DNA from: Shewanella canadensis
Lineage (GTDB): Bacteria > Pseudomonadota > Gammaproteobacteria > Enterobacterales > Shewanellaceae
Reading direction: 5' to 3'
Assembly: GCF_003966225.1 (NCBI RefSeq)
Contig: NZ_RXNU01000006.1
Coordinates: 62,001 to 126,000, forward strand
Length of the DNA stretch: 64,000 nucleotides
Shown here: positions 34,183-42,546 of the stretch, in pieces
How the letters are laid out: each line of letters begins with the position of its first letter
Numbering within the stretch: the first letter of the stretch is position 1
Position numbers and translations under genes: made by a program
Notes under the pieces: generated by a model
Told to the model about the DNA's origin: nothing
The model's database searches: none
Seen by the model: only the letters and a program-made list of their open reading frames with translations

Positions 34183-36324
34183 CTAATCCTGGAAAATCAG
34201 TGATAGATTTGCATTGAGGTACCAGTTGGGGTTGGTGTTTCCCGTTTTATCTGCAGCAAAGTTAAGAAATTCCGAGTAGGTCATATCTAACCTCTCTCTT
34301 TCGAGAGGGTGTTGCCAACTCGTTGGGATCTCGATAGCCCAACTCATGCCATTCTCATTGAGGAAATATTGGCCCGCATCGGGGTCGGATCTATCCTCTC
34401 TCGATCCGAAATAAGCGGTAGCAAATTTATCGGTCGGGGCCCTGTTTTTCAGGTGGATCTCGAGCTTACGTCCCGGCAGTTCTCCAACCACGTTCTTGGC
34501 CGCTAAGCCGTGGTCGGTGTCGGGAGTTGCAAAGATGAAGGGGTCATAGGGAAAGTCCGGCATCTGTGATTGGGCAATAGTGGTTTCGAAGGGGACTCGC
34601 ATCTTCCAGGTGGTTCGATAGCTGGTGCCACAACCAGATTCGGTTCTCAGGTAGTTACACCCGGTCGATAAACTGATGTGATCCCACAAGTCTTGGGTAA
34701 AGATAAATACGGCATTGGTTTGTCCCGACTCTAATGGAGAGCCAGCCTGAGCGACATCATCTATGCTCCATTCGATGGAGTTTTCTTTAACCTTGCCCAT
34801 AGCAACATCGGGTAGTTGTATCGCAAACCCGTTATGGTAGGCGGCGCCCATTGCGGCAAGCTGAGCTTCGAACTCGACCCTTATTATCTGGTTACTCTTG
34901 ATATACTCGATCAATCTCAGGTGAAAGATGACGTCGTTCATATCGTAATCTTCCTGATCGGGGTAGAGATCTTCATAGGCAACCGAGGTGTAGCTTGAAG
35001 ATGATGGGTAGTAATTAATCGTGACCCCGGTTTCGGTTATGGTGATCTGATGATCTTCCACCTCACCGTCACCGACACCGCCAGTCGGACCGATATCCGC
35101 CAAACTGCTGAAGCGAAATCGTGCCCAGGATTGGCCGGCTTTTCCCCAGGTTGGCACATCTAAACTCACGCTGTTACTGCCAGAAGAAAGTGCATGGCCG
35201 ATAATTGCCTGTTCATCACTGTCGAAACTGCCGTTTTGATTCCAATCGAACCAGGCATTGAGGTAACCACCAGTACCTGTAGCGGTCGCTAATATTACAG
35301 CCGATTCTCCCAGCTCGAAGCCAGTCGGAAAGCTGATACCATCCTCATCATCTATGCCATCACTGCTGTCATCAGAAAGCGGCAATGGGTAACCATTAGC
35401 CTCATTATCGACGAGTGAGCCCAGGTAAAAGTCGTCGATAATCGAGTGTCTGGCACCGTTTGATGCCATATAGGTGCCGTATGAGTCTGGGGCATCACCG
35501 AAGTCAACATTATCCCCGACGGGGACCTCGGCCAAGGCGCAGCGGGCGCCATCATTACTCGATGATGAGGGGCCATAAGCAAATATATCTGCACTGGGGT
35601 TCGCTTCCTCGACATTGAGGCGATAGATCTTTCCGTCACTGTTATTGCTGAGGTAAAGGGTTCCGTCAGGATCGAAGAACTGGGCACCGAAGGTAAAATT
35701 TGAACCCGATGAGGTGACCACAACACCTAAGTTATTAGCCGAACCATCTGAGGGATCTATCTGCAGTAAGCTACCAGTGGCCCCATTGGTCACTGCATAG
35801 ATGTATCCATTACTGGGATGGAAGGCAAAGTCAGTTATCTTATAGGTGGCATTACCGGTGCTTCCGGCAACCAATGACATTGAATAGTTATTAGGGTCAT
35901 CGAGAGGGATTTTAAATAAGCCTTTGTTTTTTTTATACCCGTACCAAACATTTTCATCGATGGCGACATCACCCACGAAGAAGTTACCTGCAGCGGCGGC
36001 CGAGGTATCCTTAGTGACGTTTAACGGCTCGATAATGTAATCATCGCCAGTCTTACCTAAGGTACTGCTTTCGTAATCCCAGCCATAAATGTAGTTATCA
36101 TGATAATTATATCCGACACCGTTATAGGCTTTAATGCGATTCATGTCGTTTGAAAGTATGACATAGCTTCCTGTCGCCAGCTCCACGCCATAAGAGATAG
36201 GCACTGAAGAGGGCGTTTGTATGATAAATGCTTGAGTTGGACAGTTAGAAAACTCTGCCGCCCATGACGTTCCCTGGCTGAGCAATAAACACGTGGTGAT
36301 AACCGAGCAGTATGCTGTTTTCAT
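34183..36324 (-). CDS. Secreted LruC/GEVED-domain protein
   Basis: 713 residues. Signal peptide (residues 1-22, ending SWA). Residues 25-270 look like a beta-propeller-type region with Gly/Asn/Asp-rich repeats (HPSNGYIYAVTNGA, DPDGTLYLSNNSDGKIYRL). A GEVED-type module follows (about 275-430) with DFGDAPDSYGTY, DDSSDGIDDEDGISFP, ATGTGGYLNAWFDWNQNGSF and VGDGEVEDHQI. The C-terminal LruC domain (about 440-713) begins YPSSSSYTSVAYEDLYPDQE then DYDMNDVIF. The acidic repeats suggest Ca2+ binding. Such proteins are surface or extracellular; the actual role is not known. AGGGA six bases upstream of the ATG. Confidence 0.88.
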   Translation of the reverse strand: MKTAYCSVITTCLLLSQGTSWAAEFSNCPTQAFIIQTPSSVPISYGVELATGSYVILSNDMNRIKAYNGVGYNYHDNYIYGWDYESSTLGKTGDDYIIEPLNVTKDTSAAAAGNFFVGDVAIDENVWYGYKKNKGLFKIPLDDPNNYSMSLVAGSTGNATYKITDFAFHPSNGYIYAVTNGATGSLLQIDPSDGSANNLGVVVTSSGSNFTFGAQFFDPDGTLYLSNNSDGKIYRLNVEEANPSADIFAYGPSSSSNDGARCALAEVPVGDNVDFGDAPDSYGTYMASNGARHSIIDDFYLGSLVDNEANGYPLPLSDDSSDGIDDEDGISFPTGFELGESAVILATATGTGGYLNAWFDWNQNGSFDSDEQAIIGHALSSGSNSVSLDVPTWGKAGQSWARFRFSSLADIGPTGGVGDGEVEDHQITITETGVTINYYPSSSSYTSVAYEDLYPDQEDYDMNDVIFHLRLIEYIKSNQIIRVEFEAQLAAMGAAYHNGFAIQLPDVAMGKVKENSIEWSIDDVAQAGSPLESGQTNAVFIFTQDLWDHISLSTGCNYLRTESGCGTSYRTTWKMRVPFETTIAQSQMPDFPYDPFIFATPDTDHGLAAKNVVGELPGRKLEIHLKNRAPTDKFATAYFGSREDRSDPDAGQYFLNENGMSWAIEIPTSWQHPLERERLDMTYSEFLNFAADKTGNTNPNWYLNANLSLIFQD

Positions 36325-36629
36325 TGGGCGTCCCTATATCCATCTTCTCTGTGTAGAGGGTTAAATGCAGGGGATATGCCATAAATTAAAAGTGTAAATT
36401 ATCAGGTTGTTATATTTAGTTTGTTGTTGGTTTGTTGAAAGGAGGTGCAAACTGCGAATCAAGTTGCAATTGGAAGGAGGGCAGGAAAATAGGGTTAAAA
36501 AGCGGTGAAATTTGTAGGGTGAGAAACTTATACCGATTGGTATTATTCAGCATTGAGCTCAACGGTTCTCGATTGTGCTCAATGCTGAGTGGGCCTTTAA
36601 GACCGACTTTTTATACGAATAGGTATTAC
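36325..36629. other. Intergenic region holding a MITE-like element
   Basis: About 305 bases between divergent-facing ends: the LruC gene start on the left and the 3' end of an unknown minus-strand gene on the right. The right 100 bases are the repeat element described separately; the left part should hold the LruC promoter. Confidence 0.5.
36530..36629. repeat. MITE-like element with ATACC-GATT-GGTAT end
   Basis: Left palindrome ATACCGATTGGTAT (36530-36543), an inner perfect 11-bp inverted repeat CAGCATTGAGC (36548-36558) / GCTCAATGCTG (36577-36587), and a right imperfect version ATACGAATAGGTAT (36613-36626). The right end abuts the stop codon of the minus-strand gene at 36630, as copy 1 abuts the antiporter stop. 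Confidence 0.7.
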
Positions 36630-37274
36630 TTAATTGGCGATGTAACTACACCATTCACTGAGTTCACGCGGATCGCCATAGGCTTTCATCCAGCGAATAA
36701 AGCTTTGTGGGCAACGAGTACTGAGATTTAACTGGCACCAGGCATCGAGCGCTGCCTGTGTATTATACCCTTCATAGTAGGCATCGAATGCCTTATCTGA
36801 GTGTCGCCAGAATTTATGATCGATTCTGCCACGTTCAGCCAAAAATGGATGGTCGCCCTTAGGTTGAACTTGCTTACGAACGTGATTACTCAGATCATTT
36901 AATATACGCTGTAGAACATCGGCGCCAATCTCATTCATCGCCAGCTCGTCGATCTTGTCGATGTCGGCACCCACCAATAGATTGATACGTTCAATTAAGT
37001 AGTCGGTATTGAGTGAGATAGCCAATTCGTAAGCGAAAAGGTCTAACTTTGCGAGGATCCGGTCTCTGTACTCCTCTTTAGAGAACAGCTTATCTTTAAT
37101 TGCCTTGTTGTAATCTCTGACACCTGGATGCTTACTGATAAGCTCCTTCTGCAGTAGTGGGTATTCACTTAATTGCTCTTTAGGGAGTAACGACAACAGA
37201 TTAACCAGCTCAGAAGTATTGACCATTAAGCTGCCAAGTTCTGCCTTAGCTTTAGGTGATAATTTTGTTGTCAT
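36630..37274 (-). CDS. Conserved-looking hypothetical protein, cytoplasmic
   Basis: 214 residues from ATG 37274 (an ATG at 37295 adds seven residues; neither has a strong ribosome site). Helical and charged: LSPKAKAELGSLMVNTSELV, LISKHPGVRDYNKAIKDKLF, NTDYLIERINLLVGADIDKI, and a C-terminal part rich in aromatics (RIDHKFWRHSDKAFDAYYEG, LNLSTRCPQSFIRWMKAYG). No signal, membrane span or named domain recognised. Length, composition and continuous helical pattern make it a real gene. Confidence 0.65.
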   Translation of the reverse strand: MTTKLSPKAKAELGSLMVNTSELVNLLSLLPKEQLSEYPLLQKELISKHPGVRDYNKAIKDKLFSKEEYRDRILAKLDLFAYELAISLNTDYLIERINLLVGADIDKIDELAMNEIGADVLQRILNDLSNHVRKQVQPKGDHPFLAERGRIDHKFWRHSDKAFDAYYEGYNTQAALDAWCQLNLSTRCPQSFIRWMKAYGDPRELSEWCSYIAN

Positions 37275-37503
37275 CTTAGTCTCATAGCGCTTCAAAAAGT
37301 AACTTCAATATTACCTGTTTATGACTTCACTGCATACCGCTAAGCACTTGAATGAGGGGTTTATCACTAGAAATCACTAATAGGAATATTGTTTTATAGT
37401 GAAGCGCTGCTTGGCATAGTGTGGCCCATGAAGTCTGTAGCGTAATAGAAATTACATCGCTATTTAAACAAGCGTTACCAAGTTTCTTTTCAGGAGATTT
37501 TAG

Positions 37504-38784
37504 ATGAAGAGCATTGCATCCATACTATTATTGGCGCTTCCCTTAGCCTTAGGTTATCAGGCACAAGCGGTGGAATTTAAGCCTGTCGATAACGCATTTG
37601 TCCAGCAATCGGCAGCTTTTGGCGTCACTCAGGATAACTGGGACCATGGAGCTCACGCTGCAGCGACATTTCCTAATGCGTATCGGTTTACCCCTCATAT
37701 GGAGATCTCACTGCCTGTCGATGTTAAGCCTCGTGAATGGCCAAAGCGCCCTCAAGCACTGTTGCAGTTGACAGCTGCTGATCTCGACGGCGAGCACAGC
37801 TTAGAAGTGCTGCTCAGAGACCGATTGAAAAATCACTCTATGGTGGTGCTTAACAAAGGGGTCTTAGTGCATCAGCACTTCTGGAATGGTTATGGCGCTG
37901 AGCAGACACATCTGCAGATGTCAGTGACTAAGTCTTTTACATCCCTATTGGCTTCTATTGCCGTAGCGCAGGGCAAGCTGGATATGGACAGAGCCATTAT
38001 TCATTACCTGCCCGAGCTGAAAGGAACGGGTTTTGAGGATGCGACGGTGCAAGAGCTTGCCGATATGCGTTCAGGCATAGGTGTTAAGTTCAGCGAAGGA
38101 AAGCTGTGGGACGACCGCATGACTGAAGCCCAAGATTGGAACGGCGACAGTAAATATCCGGATATGCGCGGTGTGATGGATTATGCCAAGACTCTGGATA
38201 ACCACAGGCCGATAGGCAAGGTGTATGATTACCTGGATGTGAATACTGAGCTTTTAGGTAAAGTCGTCGAGAAGGTACAGGGCCAACCGTTATCAGAACT
38301 GCTTGAGTCGCAAATCTGGAGCAAGATTGGGGCGCAGCAGCCTGCCAGGTGGATGAGTAACCGTAATGCTGAAGTGGTGGCATCGGGAGGGTTGAATATG
38401 ACAACCCGAGATCTCGCTAAAGTGGGTGAGATCATCGCCAATAAAGGGGTTAATCAACAGGGCGAACGAGTCATCCCTGCCGAGTTTATCGATGCGCTCT
38501 TTCAAGGTGACGATAAAGTTCGTTTTGCCTGGCAGCAGGGCAAGGAGTCGGCGCTTGCGACAGGTTGGTATAAGGATCAATTCAGGGTACTCGATATTAA
38601 AGGACATAAGTTTATCGCCATGGTCGGAATTCATGGTCAGATCTTGGTGATAGAGCCTAAAAGCCAAACGGTTATTGCGATGAACTCAGGTTTCGGTGAT
38701 ATGGAGCCACCACGGATGGCCATCTTAATTTTTCAGCAGATTATTCCTGCGATTTTGGATAAGCTGGCACTGGATAAAGTTTAG
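37504..38784 (+). CDS. Exported serine hydrolase (class C beta-lactamase / DD-peptidase fold)
   Basis: 426 residues, AGGAG before the ATG. Signal peptide (1-22, ending YQAQA). Nucleophile motif SxxK at Ser140-Lys143 (QMSVTKSF), followed by SLLASIAVAQGKLDMDRAII and YLPELKG, and VQELADMRSGIGV. A YDYLDVNTELLG segment stands at the usual YxN position, and VASGGLNMTTRDLAKVGEII follows. This is the penicillin-binding-like serine hydrolase family (EstB/6-aminohexanoate hydrolase type) rather than a proven beta-lactamase. Acts in the periplasm on an unknown ester or amide. Single gene. Confidence 0.88.
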   Translation: MKSIASILLLALPLALGYQAQAVEFKPVDNAFVQQSAAFGVTQDNWDHGAHAAATFPNAYRFTPHMEISLPVDVKPREWPKRPQALLQLTAADLDGEHSLEVLLRDRLKNHSMVVLNKGVLVHQHFWNGYGAEQTHLQMSVTKSFTSLLASIAVAQGKLDMDRAIIHYLPELKGTGFEDATVQELADMRSGIGVKFSEGKLWDDRMTEAQDWNGDSKYPDMRGVMDYAKTLDNHRPIGKVYDYLDVNTELLGKVVEKVQGQPLSELLESQIWSKIGAQQPARWMSNRNAEVVASGGLNMTTRDLAKVGEIIANKGVNQQGERVIPAEFIDALFQGDDKVRFAWQQGKESALATGWYKDQFRVLDIKGHKFIAMVGIHGQILVIEPKSQTVIAMNSGFGDMEPPRMAILIFQQIIPAILDKLALDKV

Positions 38785-38853
38785 TAAAAGTTTATGGACT
38801 CTCTGAAGCCACGGATGGCCCCCCTTTCTTAAAATCGTTCTCTTATGATTGAT

Positions 38854-38958
38854 ACTTCCTACTTCCTACTTCCTACTTCCTACTTCCTACTTCCTACTTC
38901 CTACTTCCTACTTCCTACTTCCTACTTCCTACTTCCTACTTCCAACTTCCAACTTCCT
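38854..38958. repeat. ACTTCCT heptamer array, 15 units
   Basis: Twelve perfect ACTTCCT units (38854-38937), two ACTTCCA variants (38938-38951) and a last perfect unit (38952-38958). The ATTGAT leader is shared with the 5-unit array at 18651. It lies 70 bases after the serine hydrolase stop. Confidence 0.97.
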
Positions 38959-39135
38959 ACTTTTATGGCTTCTATTACCCCCGTATTACTAACCCTCTTA
39001 ATGATGCTTAATCAAGCTTAATCCTTAGAATATTAACTAAAGCAGAGTGCTGGAAAGTTAATTATCTCAATGCCTTTTAGCCTTCGTAGCCCACTCAGTT
39101 AACCATTTCAGTATCTATGATTTTGAGGATTTATT
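38959..39135. other. Intergenic leader of the barrel-protein gene
   Basis: No gene. Presumably holds the promoter of the barrel-protein gene that begins at 39136; no operator recognised. Confidence 0.35.
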
Positions 39136-39930
39136 ATGAAGAAAACACTTATCTCTATCGCGCTGGTTATCGGTTTTTCTGGTGCGGCTTTTGCCGGCGA
39201 CAAGCAGCCGGATCCTTCAGACTTAACCGCCGTTAACTCATTTGCTTATGGCACCATAGACAATGAAGGCAAGCTTAACGGCATGTTAGGCATTGCCGGA
39301 GCCTATTCTGAAGGGAATAACTACATCGGCCTGGTTGAGCATGCTGTCGCTACCAAGAACAATGAGTTTGGCAAGAAAGCACAGAACTCGCGTCTTCGCT
39401 ATTTTCAAGTATTAGATACCGGCAGCTCAGTGCTTCCACAGGCTGGATTCTCTGTCGACTACATGAAAGGTTGGAAGAGTGACGATAAGGATGTCAGCAC
39501 AGATATCGTTGCCCTGGGGGCCATTGCAAAAGTGACCACGCCCTGGGAAGCATTATCTATCTTTCCTAACGTGGCTTATGTAAAGGGAGAGGCTGAGCAT
39601 CAGCATGGTAAATTCGATTTAACGGGTTATCAGGTGAACCTTTTTGGCTCTATCGCCATAGGCGACATGGGCAAATATCTTGTTATTCAACCAGAGTTTA
39701 TGCATCTCGATGGTGAGCCAAGTAGCAATGGTAAGGGCGAAAAAGTGTCTGCCGATATATTCAAGGTCAAAACTGGTTTCGGTATGCCAATAAGCGCAGA
39801 TGGTAAATGGTGGACCGAGGTGAGCCATACCTATACCCGAACCGATGCCGAAATGAATATTATAGGAACGCCTATGAGTGAAATAGATAACGACAATAAG
39901 TTTGAAGTTGGAGTTTCCTATTACTTCTAG
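39136..39930 (+). CDS. Outer-membrane beta-barrel protein, unassigned
   Basis: 264 residues, GAGGA before the ATG. Clean signal peptide (1-20, FSGAAFA). The mature part is Gly/aromatic-rich with alternating strands (GMLGIAGAYSEGNNYIGLVE, RLRYFQVLDTGSSVLPQAGF, KWWTEVSHTYTR) and ends in VGVSYYF, the classic C-terminal barrel signal. Similar Shewanella proteins exist without assigned function. It is followed by another barrel-type gene about 500 bp downstream, but with an independent terminator between them. Confidence 0.78.
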   Translation: MKKTLISIALVIGFSGAAFAGDKQPDPSDLTAVNSFAYGTIDNEGKLNGMLGIAGAYSEGNNYIGLVEHAVATKNNEFGKKAQNSRLRYFQVLDTGSSVLPQAGFSVDYMKGWKSDDKDVSTDIVALGAIAKVTTPWEALSIFPNVAYVKGEAEHQHGKFDLTGYQVNLFGSIAIGDMGKYLVIQPEFMHLDGEPSSNGKGEKVSADIFKVKTGFGMPISADGKWWTEVSHTYTRTDAEMNIIGTPMSEIDNDNKFEVGVSYYF

Positions 39931-40436
39931 GGATGTGGGGGAAATAACTTAAGTTCGATATTCATGTTTGTTCTAAATTAAGTTGATGTGTCTAGTACTA
40001 AAATAGGTTGACGGTTTTTATTAAGCCAGTTGGTATTTCCGACTGGCTTTTTTTATGCATTTTATTTAGCTTTCCTTCTATATCACTAAGATTTTGCCTG
40101 CTGAATAACCTAGTTACATAAAAAAATGTCTCGGGAATAACTCTATTTTGACAGTTTTGTTTGTTCAGTAACCGTCCGTTAAAAACAGTCACCATTTAGT
40201 AACACTAAAGCGGCAATTTTCCTTTTTTGTATCTCTAAGACTTATCAAATTTCTTAATGATGTTTGGTAAATCGGCCCTCTATATCATGAACTCATCTTA
40301 ACGAAGAGAGGGAAAGCCTTCTCTGTTAAATCTTTTTAACCCTTAGTCGTTCACTGGTGACCCGCTATTGCAGCTTGGCTCACAAAGGTGAACAACCTGG
40401 CATGAAGCCAACACATTCAGAGAACCAGAGAGAATT
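39931..40436. other. Intergenic region with terminator
   Basis: About 505 bases. A terminator at 40023-40052 ends the upstream gene. The minus-strand frames 39998-40195 and 40343-40573 have no ribosome site and look like chance. The rest should hold the promoter of the next barrel gene. Confidence 0.4.
40023..40052 (+). terminator. Rho-independent terminator
   Basis: AAGCCAGTTGG-TATTTC-CGACTGGCTT plus a T7 tract: a stem of about 10 bp (one wobble). Confidence 0.88.
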
Positions 40437-41117
40437 ATGATGAAAAAAGTATTATTAGCGTGCGCCTTAACTTCAATGCTTGCCCTATCCGCTTCGGCAA
40501 GTGCGAGTGAATTTACAATCAACCCTATGGTTGGTGTTTCAAACAGTAAGGCCATGGGAACCAAGGCTGCCATCGGTTTGGAAGCGGGGTACAGTGACTT
40601 CGTTTTTGGTTATACCTACAGCGGTGCCGAGAAAGGTCAGAATATGAATACCAGCTTTGAAACAGACGTCATGTCTGGTGCCCCTGATGTCGAGATGATT
40701 CAAGTCAGTGGCAGTGAAAGAAATGATTATAAGGCTCACACTCTATATCTTGGCTATCAGTTTTCTGTGGGTGCAGGGCAGTTGGCAGTTAAGGCCGGCG
40801 CCGAGTTTTCGAAGCTAAAAGCAGTGGGCCAATATGAATTTAATAATGCGACTCCTGGACAAGAAGCGGTAGATATCGCAGAACTAAGCTTAAACACCGC
40901 TAGCAGCACCGTGATTAAGCCTATGATTGGTGTCGGATACTATATGGATAACGGCCTGAACTTCAACTTGCATTATACCTTCCACAGCGGCGATCGTGAT
41001 ATGAAAGGAACGGGCTCGATACTCGACGCCAGAGGTACCGATGCCGGAGCCGTATCTTACTCAATCGACGACAAAGACTTCAGCACTGTGATGTTTACTG
41101 TCGGTTACCGTTTCTAA
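40437..41117 (+). CDS. Outer-membrane beta-barrel protein, unassigned
   Basis: 226 residues. ATGATG start (40437 or 40440) after GAGAG. Signal peptide (1-23, SASASA). The mature part starts SEFTINPMVGVSNSKAMGTK and has eight-strand-like alternation (AAIGLEAGYSDFVFGYTYSG, AHTLYLGYQFSVGAGQLAV, NGLNFNLHYTFHSGDRD). It ends STVMFTVGYRF, with Phe last. Size and pattern fit the OmpA/OmpX-like small barrels. No function can be assigned. Confidence 0.78.
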   Translation: MMKKVLLACALTSMLALSASASASEFTINPMVGVSNSKAMGTKAAIGLEAGYSDFVFGYTYSGAEKGQNMNTSFETDVMSGAPDVEMIQVSGSERNDYKAHTLYLGYQFSVGAGQLAVKAGAEFSKLKAVGQYEFNNATPGQEAVDIAELSLNTASSTVIKPMIGVGYYMDNGLNFNLHYTFHSGDRDMKGTGSILDARGTDAGAVSYSIDDKDFSTVMFTVGYRF

Positions 41118-41263
41118 GTCCTGATTTAGATGAAAAGCGATAAATGATAAGCCATAAACGATAAACCTTATCGCTAAGCGTCCACTCGGGCGCTTTGTTA
41201 TATCTACAGGCCGATAAGTGAGAGCTTATCTGTCTGATATCGAAGATTATCTGGAGTTATTTC

Positions 41264-41557
41264 ATGAAAAATATGAACCCTGGTTTGTTTAGCAAGATCT
41301 CATTTGAGAATATGATTAATGGCGTCTTTATCGGTGTCGGTCTGGGTATTATTTTCTTAGCCCTTGCAGCATGTTCCATTCATGAAGAGGCCGCTATGGT
41401 AAACATGAGTAACCCGGCTTCCGACTACTGCCTTGCATTGGGTGGAGAGCTGGAGATTGTCACTGGTCCCGATGGACAACAAGGTGTTTGCACGCTTCCC
41501 ACTGGTGAAGTCATTGAAGAGTGGGAATTGTATCGTCGAGAACATCAAGATAAATAA
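41264..41557 (+). CDS. DUF333-domain lipoprotein
   Basis: 97 residues, GGAG seven bases before the ATG. An unusually long n-region of about 20 residues precedes a hydrophobic helix and lipobox ALAAC (Cys37). The rest is a DUF333 unit: NPASDYCLALGGELEIVTGP, then QQGVCTLPTGEVIEEWELYR, with its two conserved Cys. DUF333 proteins are periplasmic-facing lipoproteins of unknown function, often labelled hemolysin without proof. Confidence 0.85.
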   Translation: MKNMNPGLFSKISFENMINGVFIGVGLGIIFLALAACSIHEEAAMVNMSNPASDYCLALGGELEIVTGPDGQQGVCTLPTGEVIEEWELYRREHQDK

Positions 41558-41630
41558 CATCTTCTCTTATTTAATCTGGCTACTTATAGATCTATAGCGG
41601 TTGTTTTTAATGCCTCAGAGGGAAAATTTA

Positions 41631-42200
41631 ATGCATGCATCAAGTGTTACTTTAAAAGCAGATTCAGGTTTTACCTTAGTCGAACTCGTAATCGTGATTG
41701 TCATTCTGGGTATTTTGTCAGTGATTGCGGCGCCCAAGTTTATCAATTTAAAAAGTGATGCCCACCGTTCGGTATTAAATGGTGTAAGAGGGGCTATCTC
41801 AAGCGGAAACCAGCTGGTTTACTCTAAAGCTGTGCTACAGGGAAAAGAGCGGCAAGCTGTGGCCGACGTTCAACTGGGAGGAAGCTTAGGCAGCGCCGTA
41901 TTGACCTATGGTCATATCCCTTCCTCTTTGCCGGTGTCACAAAAAGCCAGCACAAAGAACATTGATAGTGCCGCCGTATATGAAAGTATCACTCAGGTTT
42001 TAGCATTAGATGCTGAACATCTCAAGGATGAGTCCTCTGTCGCTACTCGCCAGTGGGGTATTTATATCCACGGCAATGATAATTTTGTCAATTTTGTGCC
42101 CAAAGGTTTATCAGTCAACTCAGAATGCTTTTTGCAATACTCGGGCATAAATGGGCTGGAAGATAAGGTTAGAGTCGAATTAATGGATTCGGGTTGCTAA
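41631..42200 (+). CDS. Type IV prepilin-like protein (orphan, MSHA/GspG-like leader)
   Basis: 189 residues from ATG 41631 (GAGGG eight bases upstream; an ATG at 41601 is rejected). A prepilin peptidase site follows a 14-residue leader: DSG/FTLVELVIVIVILGIL, with the Glu at +5. The hydrophobic N-terminal helix and an AAPKFINLKSDAHRSVLNGV segment are typical of MSHA-type major and minor pilins. The C-terminal domain has a Cys pair near the end (SECFLQYSG and SGC). No assembly genes are nearby, so it relies on a system encoded elsewhere. Confidence 0.88.
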   Translation: MHASSVTLKADSGFTLVELVIVIVILGILSVIAAPKFINLKSDAHRSVLNGVRGAISSGNQLVYSKAVLQGKERQAVADVQLGGSLGSAVLTYGHIPSSLPVSQKASTKNIDSAAVYESITQVLALDAEHLKDESSVATRQWGIYIHGNDNFVNFVPKGLSVNSECFLQYSGINGLEDKVRVELMDSGC

Positions 42201-42546
42201 GAGTATGATGCTGAGTCGTATCTGAAAACTGACTTCTTTCGTCATCCCATTATCCCGGCATCAAGTGGCGAGGAACCAGATATCCGGGATATAGCTGGAC
42301 TTAAGCCCCTTAGATTCCGTATAAGTTTGTCCCTCACTTTATGGAATGACAAACTTATCAAAATTTGTGCGACTTACTATTAGTCGTTGCCTTTTTCCTG
42401 TATTTGTTCGAGTCGTCATCTCCCTTGTCTCTGTTTTATTTCCGCTTTTCGTGAATTATCTCACCAGCTCTACTAAGCTAAATTCAACCTTGTTTTGCAT
42501 TCAGTACGTTATCGGAGCAGTCAATAGTGATAGTTAAAAGGTGAAT
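42201..42546. other. Intergenic region with hairpin
   Basis: About 345 bases. A perfect 8-bp inverted repeat TATCCCGG (42251-42258) / CCGGGATA (42284-42291) follows the pilin gene without a T-tract. A hydrophobic frame 42346-42537 has no ribosome site and is not counted. Confidence 0.4.

Noticed and set aside
38854..38958. Heptamer array as a CRISPR
   Set aside because: Units are 7 bp with no spacers; it is a simple tandem repeat.
42346..42537. Hydrophobic 63-codon frame before the hybrid kinase
   Set aside because: No ribosome site; low-complexity hydrophobic composition from a T-rich stretch.
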